Source: Knoellia sp. S7-12
Lineage (GTDB): Bacteria; Actinomycetota; Actinomycetes; Actinomycetales; Dermatophilaceae
Assembly: GCF_040518285.1 (NCBI RefSeq)
Contig: NZ_CP155449.1
Coordinates: 434,001-498,000 of the forward strand
Reading direction: 5' to 3'
DNA length: 64,000 nt
Under the pieces are notes generated by a model. It did no database searches. It was not told the origin of the DNA and saw nothing but the letters and a program-made list of their open reading frames with translations. Made by a program: the position numbers and the translations under genes. Shown here piece after piece: positions 61,686 through 64,000 of this stretch (position 1 is the first letter of the stretch; the number at the start of each line of letters is the position of its first letter).

Positions 61686-62189
61686 ATGGAAATCAACGGT
61701 CTCCCAGCGCACGTGCTCGTTCTGCATGGCGCGGTGGTCTTCACCCCTCTCGCGGCCATCACGGCGATCGTCTTCGCCGCGATGCCCCGGTGGCGCTTTT
61801 TGACCCGATGGCCCGCCGTCGTGCTGGCCGTCGTGGCGACGGTGACTGTGTGGGTGTCTCGGGTGTCGGGCAACGACTTCTTTGAGTCGCGGTTCGAGTC
61901 CCTCCCGGCCGACAACCCTGTGCGTGACGCGATTCTGGAGCACCGGGAGCTCGGCGAGATGCTGTCGCTGGTTGCCATCGGCTTCCTGCTGGTGGTTGCT
62001 GCCGGTGCCGTCCTGCTCGGCGGCGCCTCGGGCTTCGCGAGTGGGCGTGGCGCCAAGGAGCGGGCTCAGTCCTGGGTGGAGGTGGCTCTTCCCTTCGTGA
62101 TCGTGGTCGCCTCGCTCGTGACACTCGTCTATGTGTTCCTGACAGGCGACGCCGGTGCGCGAGCGACCTGGGAGCAGCCGTCGGGCTGA
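61686..62189 (+). CDS. DUF2231-like membrane protein
   Basis: 167 residues with four hydrophobic helices. EINGLPAHVLVLHGAVVFTP at the start and EHRELGEMLSLVAIGF in the middle match DUF2231, which has conserved His in HVLVLHG and EHRE and may bind haem. Function unknown. Confidence 0.85.
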   Translation: MEINGLPAHVLVLHGAVVFTPLAAITAIVFAAMPRWRFLTRWPAVVLAVVATVTVWVSRVSGNDFFESRFESLPADNPVRDAILEHRELGEMLSLVAIGFLLVVAAGAVLLGGASGFASGRGAKERAQSWVEVALPFVIVVASLVTLVYVFLTGDAGARATWEQPSG

Positions 62190-62292
62190 GGAACCTGCGA
62201 TCTGGTCACGCCTAAGGGTGTCGCTCGGGGGAGTCGCACCCCTACGTTGGGGGGCGTGCGCACTGAGGCGCACCCCCACGGAGGAGGAACAC

Positions 62293-64000
62293 ATGCGACG
62301 AACTCGCATGCTGGCACTGACCGGGACCGCGGCACTGATCGCCGCCATCGCCGGCTCTGCCAACGCCACGGCTGTCCCCAGCGCCCCGGCTGCTGCGGTC
62401 ACGGGCAGCGGAAGCTATGTCGTCCTGGCGGACGCCGGAGCGGACGCGTCGGCCATCGCCGCCAAGCTGCGCGCGGCCGGAGGCACGGTGACGTCCGTCA
62501 ACACGGACATCGGCCTCATCACGGTCAAAGGGTCGTCGGCCCTTCTCACCAAGGCCCGCGCCATCAAGGGTGTCGAGGGTGCAGCCGGCGACCGCTCCAT
62601 CGGTCGTAGTCCCAAGACCGACAAGAAGGACGCCGTGCTCAAGGAGCACGCGGCGGCCGCTGCTGCGGGCAAGGGCAAGGGCAAGAGCTCGTCCTCGGCC
62701 GGCACCAAGGGCTCCAAGCACACTGCCGACCCCTTGGACGACAAGCTCTGGGGCATGGACATGATCGATGCCCCCGAGGCCCACGAGATTGAGATGGGTG
62801 ACAAACGCGTTCGGGTCGGGATCCTCGACACCGGAGTCCAGGGCGACCACCCCGACATCGCACCGAACTTCGACAAGAAGCTCTCGCGCAACTTCACCAC
62901 CGACATGACCGACGTCGACGGCCCGTGTGAAGTTGCGTCCTGCGTCGACGGCCCCGGAGTCGACGACAACGGCCACGGCACGCACGTCGCTGGCACGATC
63001 GCAGCCGCGATGAACGGCATCGGTGTCAGCGGTGTCGCCCCTGAGGTCGGCATCGTCAACATCCGCGGCGGGCAGGACAGCGGCTACTTCTTCCTCGGAC
63101 CGGTCACCAGCGCGTTGACCTACGCCGGTGACACCGGCATCGACGTCGTCAACATGTCGTTCTATGTCGACCCGTGGCTCTACAACTGTGAAGGTGGCGC
63201 TCCGGAGGACAGCCCGGAGGAGGCCGCAGAACAGGACGTCATCATCGCGGCGATGAACCGAGCCCTTGAGTACGCCCACTCCAAGGACGTCACTCTGGTC
63301 GGTGCTCTCGGCAACAACCACGAGGACCTGAGCAACCCGCGGACCGACTTCTCCAGCCCGGACTACCCCGGTGGCACCGAGCACCCGCGCACCATCGACA
63401 ACGCGACCTGCTGGGACCTCCCCACCGAAGGCCCGCACGTCATCGGTGTCTCGGCCCTCGGCCCGTCGGGTGAGAAGGCGGACTACTCGAACTACGCCAC
63501 GGACCTCACCTCGGGTGAGATCGAGGTGTCGGCTCCTGGCGGATGGTTCCGCGACGGCATCGGCACCGCCACCTACCGCACCAACGAGAACCTCATCCTC
63601 TCGGCGGCACCGCTTCACGTCCTCCAGGCCGAGGGTCAGGTCGACGAGGCGGGCAACATCACGCCCGACGGTCAGGCGCTCGGCACGATCAAGGACTGCG
63701 GATTCGTTCGCGGCAAGCAGGTCTGCGGGTACTACCAGTACCTCCAGGGCACCTCGATGGCTGCTCCGCACGCGTCTGGTGTCGCAGCCCTCGCGGTGAG
63801 TGCGCACGGCAAGGTCCGTGGCAAGGCCGGCTTCACCCTCACGGCAGACAAGGTGCGTGACCTGCTCATGGGCACGGCCACCGACCACGCCTGCCCGGCA
63901 GGTGGCGTCCGGTCCTATGAGCCCGAGGGCCGCAGCCCCGAGTTCACGGCGACGTGCAACGGCACCGTGGACTTCAACTCCTTCTACGGCGACGGCATCG
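62293..64000 (+). CDS. Secreted subtilisin-like S8 serine protease, 3' partial
   Basis: At least 569 residues, running off the right edge. Signal peptide (RMLALTGTAALIAAIAGSAN), I9-type inhibitor propeptide, then a Lys/Gly/Ser-rich linker (AGKGKGKSSSSAGTKGSK). The catalytic triad is Asp179 (VGILDTGV), His228 (NGHGTHVAGT) and Ser488 (GTSMAAPHASG), with oxyanion Asn in GALGNNHED. GGAGGAGG precedes ATG 62293. Extracellular protein degradation or processing. Confidence 0.95.
   Translation, partial: MRRTRMLALTGTAALIAAIAGSANATAVPSAPAAAVTGSGSYVVLADAGADASAIAAKLRAAGGTVTSVNTDIGLITVKGSSALLTKARAIKGVEGAAGDRSIGRSPKTDKKDAVLKEHAAAAAAGKGKGKSSSSAGTKGSKHTADPLDDKLWGMDMIDAPEAHEIEMGDKRVRVGILDTGVQGDHPDIAPNFDKKLSRNFTTDMTDVDGPCEVASCVDGPGVDDNGHGTHVAGTIAAAMNGIGVSGVAPEVGIVNIRGGQDSGYFFLGPVTSALTYAGDTGIDVVNMSFYVDPWLYNCEGGAPEDSPEEAAEQDVIIAAMNRALEYAHSKDVTLVGALGNNHEDLSNPRTDFSSPDYPGGTEHPRTIDNATCWDLPTEGPHVIGVSALGPSGEKADYSNYATDLTSGEIEVSAPGGWFRDGIGTATYRTNENLILSAAPLHVLQAEGQVDEAGNITPDGQALGTIKDCGFVRGKQVCGYYQYLQGTSMAAPHASGVAALAVSAHGKVRGKAGFTLTADKVRDLLMGTATDHACPAGGVRSYEPEGRSPEFTATCNGTVDFNSFYGDGI

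Noticed and set aside
62242..63888. 548-codon ORF opposite the subtilisin-like gene
   Set aside because: It is antisense to a gene with a complete catalytic triad, signal peptide and strong ribosome binding site.

Overview
The window comes from the chromosome of a high-G+C actinobacterium. The evidence is the G/C-ending codon bias, leaderless-looking starts, an LCP cell-wall ligase, GTP-dependent PEP carboxykinase and OmpR/NarL-type regulators. The overall style suggests Micrococcales, perhaps Intrasporangiaceae, but that placement is inference. One 8-mer, GTATGCCG/CGGCATAC, occurs at least 35 times on both strands, in genes and between them. It is absent from one tRNA-flanked stretch, which makes it a useful host signature.

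0-9 kb is a fructan unit. A secreted GH32 levanase-type enzyme (5' end outside the window, carrying a module nested inside its own copy) converges on a LacI regulator. That regulator is divergent from an frcBCA-type sugar ABC operon ending in a universal-stress-protein gene. Two near-identical palindromes lie at the divergent promoters. An LCP protein, an O6-alkylguanine repair protein and tRNA-Ser(GCT) follow. 9.7-16.3 kb holds an envelope glycosylation cluster: a GT2-GtrA fusion, a GT39-like transferase, a sensor kinase/response regulator pair and a small Gly/Gln-rich secreted or anchored protein. 16.4-22.6 kb is a fatty-acid beta-oxidation operon (thiolase, FadB-like protein, CoA-transferase family protein, acyl-CoA dehydrogenase) with a divergent TetR gene. 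22.9-24.6 kb carries two tandem NarL-type regulators that both lack the phosphoacceptor Asp. A GDSL hydrolase, an M36 metalloprotease, PEP carboxykinase and an ECF sigma/membrane partner pair follow.

33.1-40.8 kb is a decaying genomic island in tRNA-Arg(ACG), with a tyrosine integrase at the tRNA end and a degenerate att repeat at the far end. Inside are an XRE regulator split into opposite-strand halves, a truncated inulin-fructotransferase-like gene, a MarR/O-methyltransferase/DUF1304-like cluster, a frameshifted phospholipase-D-like gene, a Mod/Res-like remnant, the tail of an ECF sigma factor and an intact RibD/DHFR-like gene. Just outside, 40.9-41.3 kb is a scar joining the 3' ends of a glucarate dehydratase and an AEC transporter.

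41.3-51.6 kb returns to host metabolism: FAD-linked 2-hydroxyacid dehydrogenase, lactonase-like propeller, epimerase, HAD hydrolase, GntR regulator with tandem operators and divergent Tat-exported amidohydrolase, aldo/keto reductase, and an SDR coupled to a stand-alone E2-type acyltransferase. 51.6-56.5 kb holds two mirrored modules, each a paralogous TetR gene divergent from a two-gene enzyme operon, with dyads between them. This stretch also lacks the host 8-mer. 56.5-64 kb has an ADI/DDAH-superfamily protein, a permuted NlpC/P60-like protein, two acyl-CoA dehydrogenases, small membrane proteins and a secreted S8 protease that runs off the right edge.
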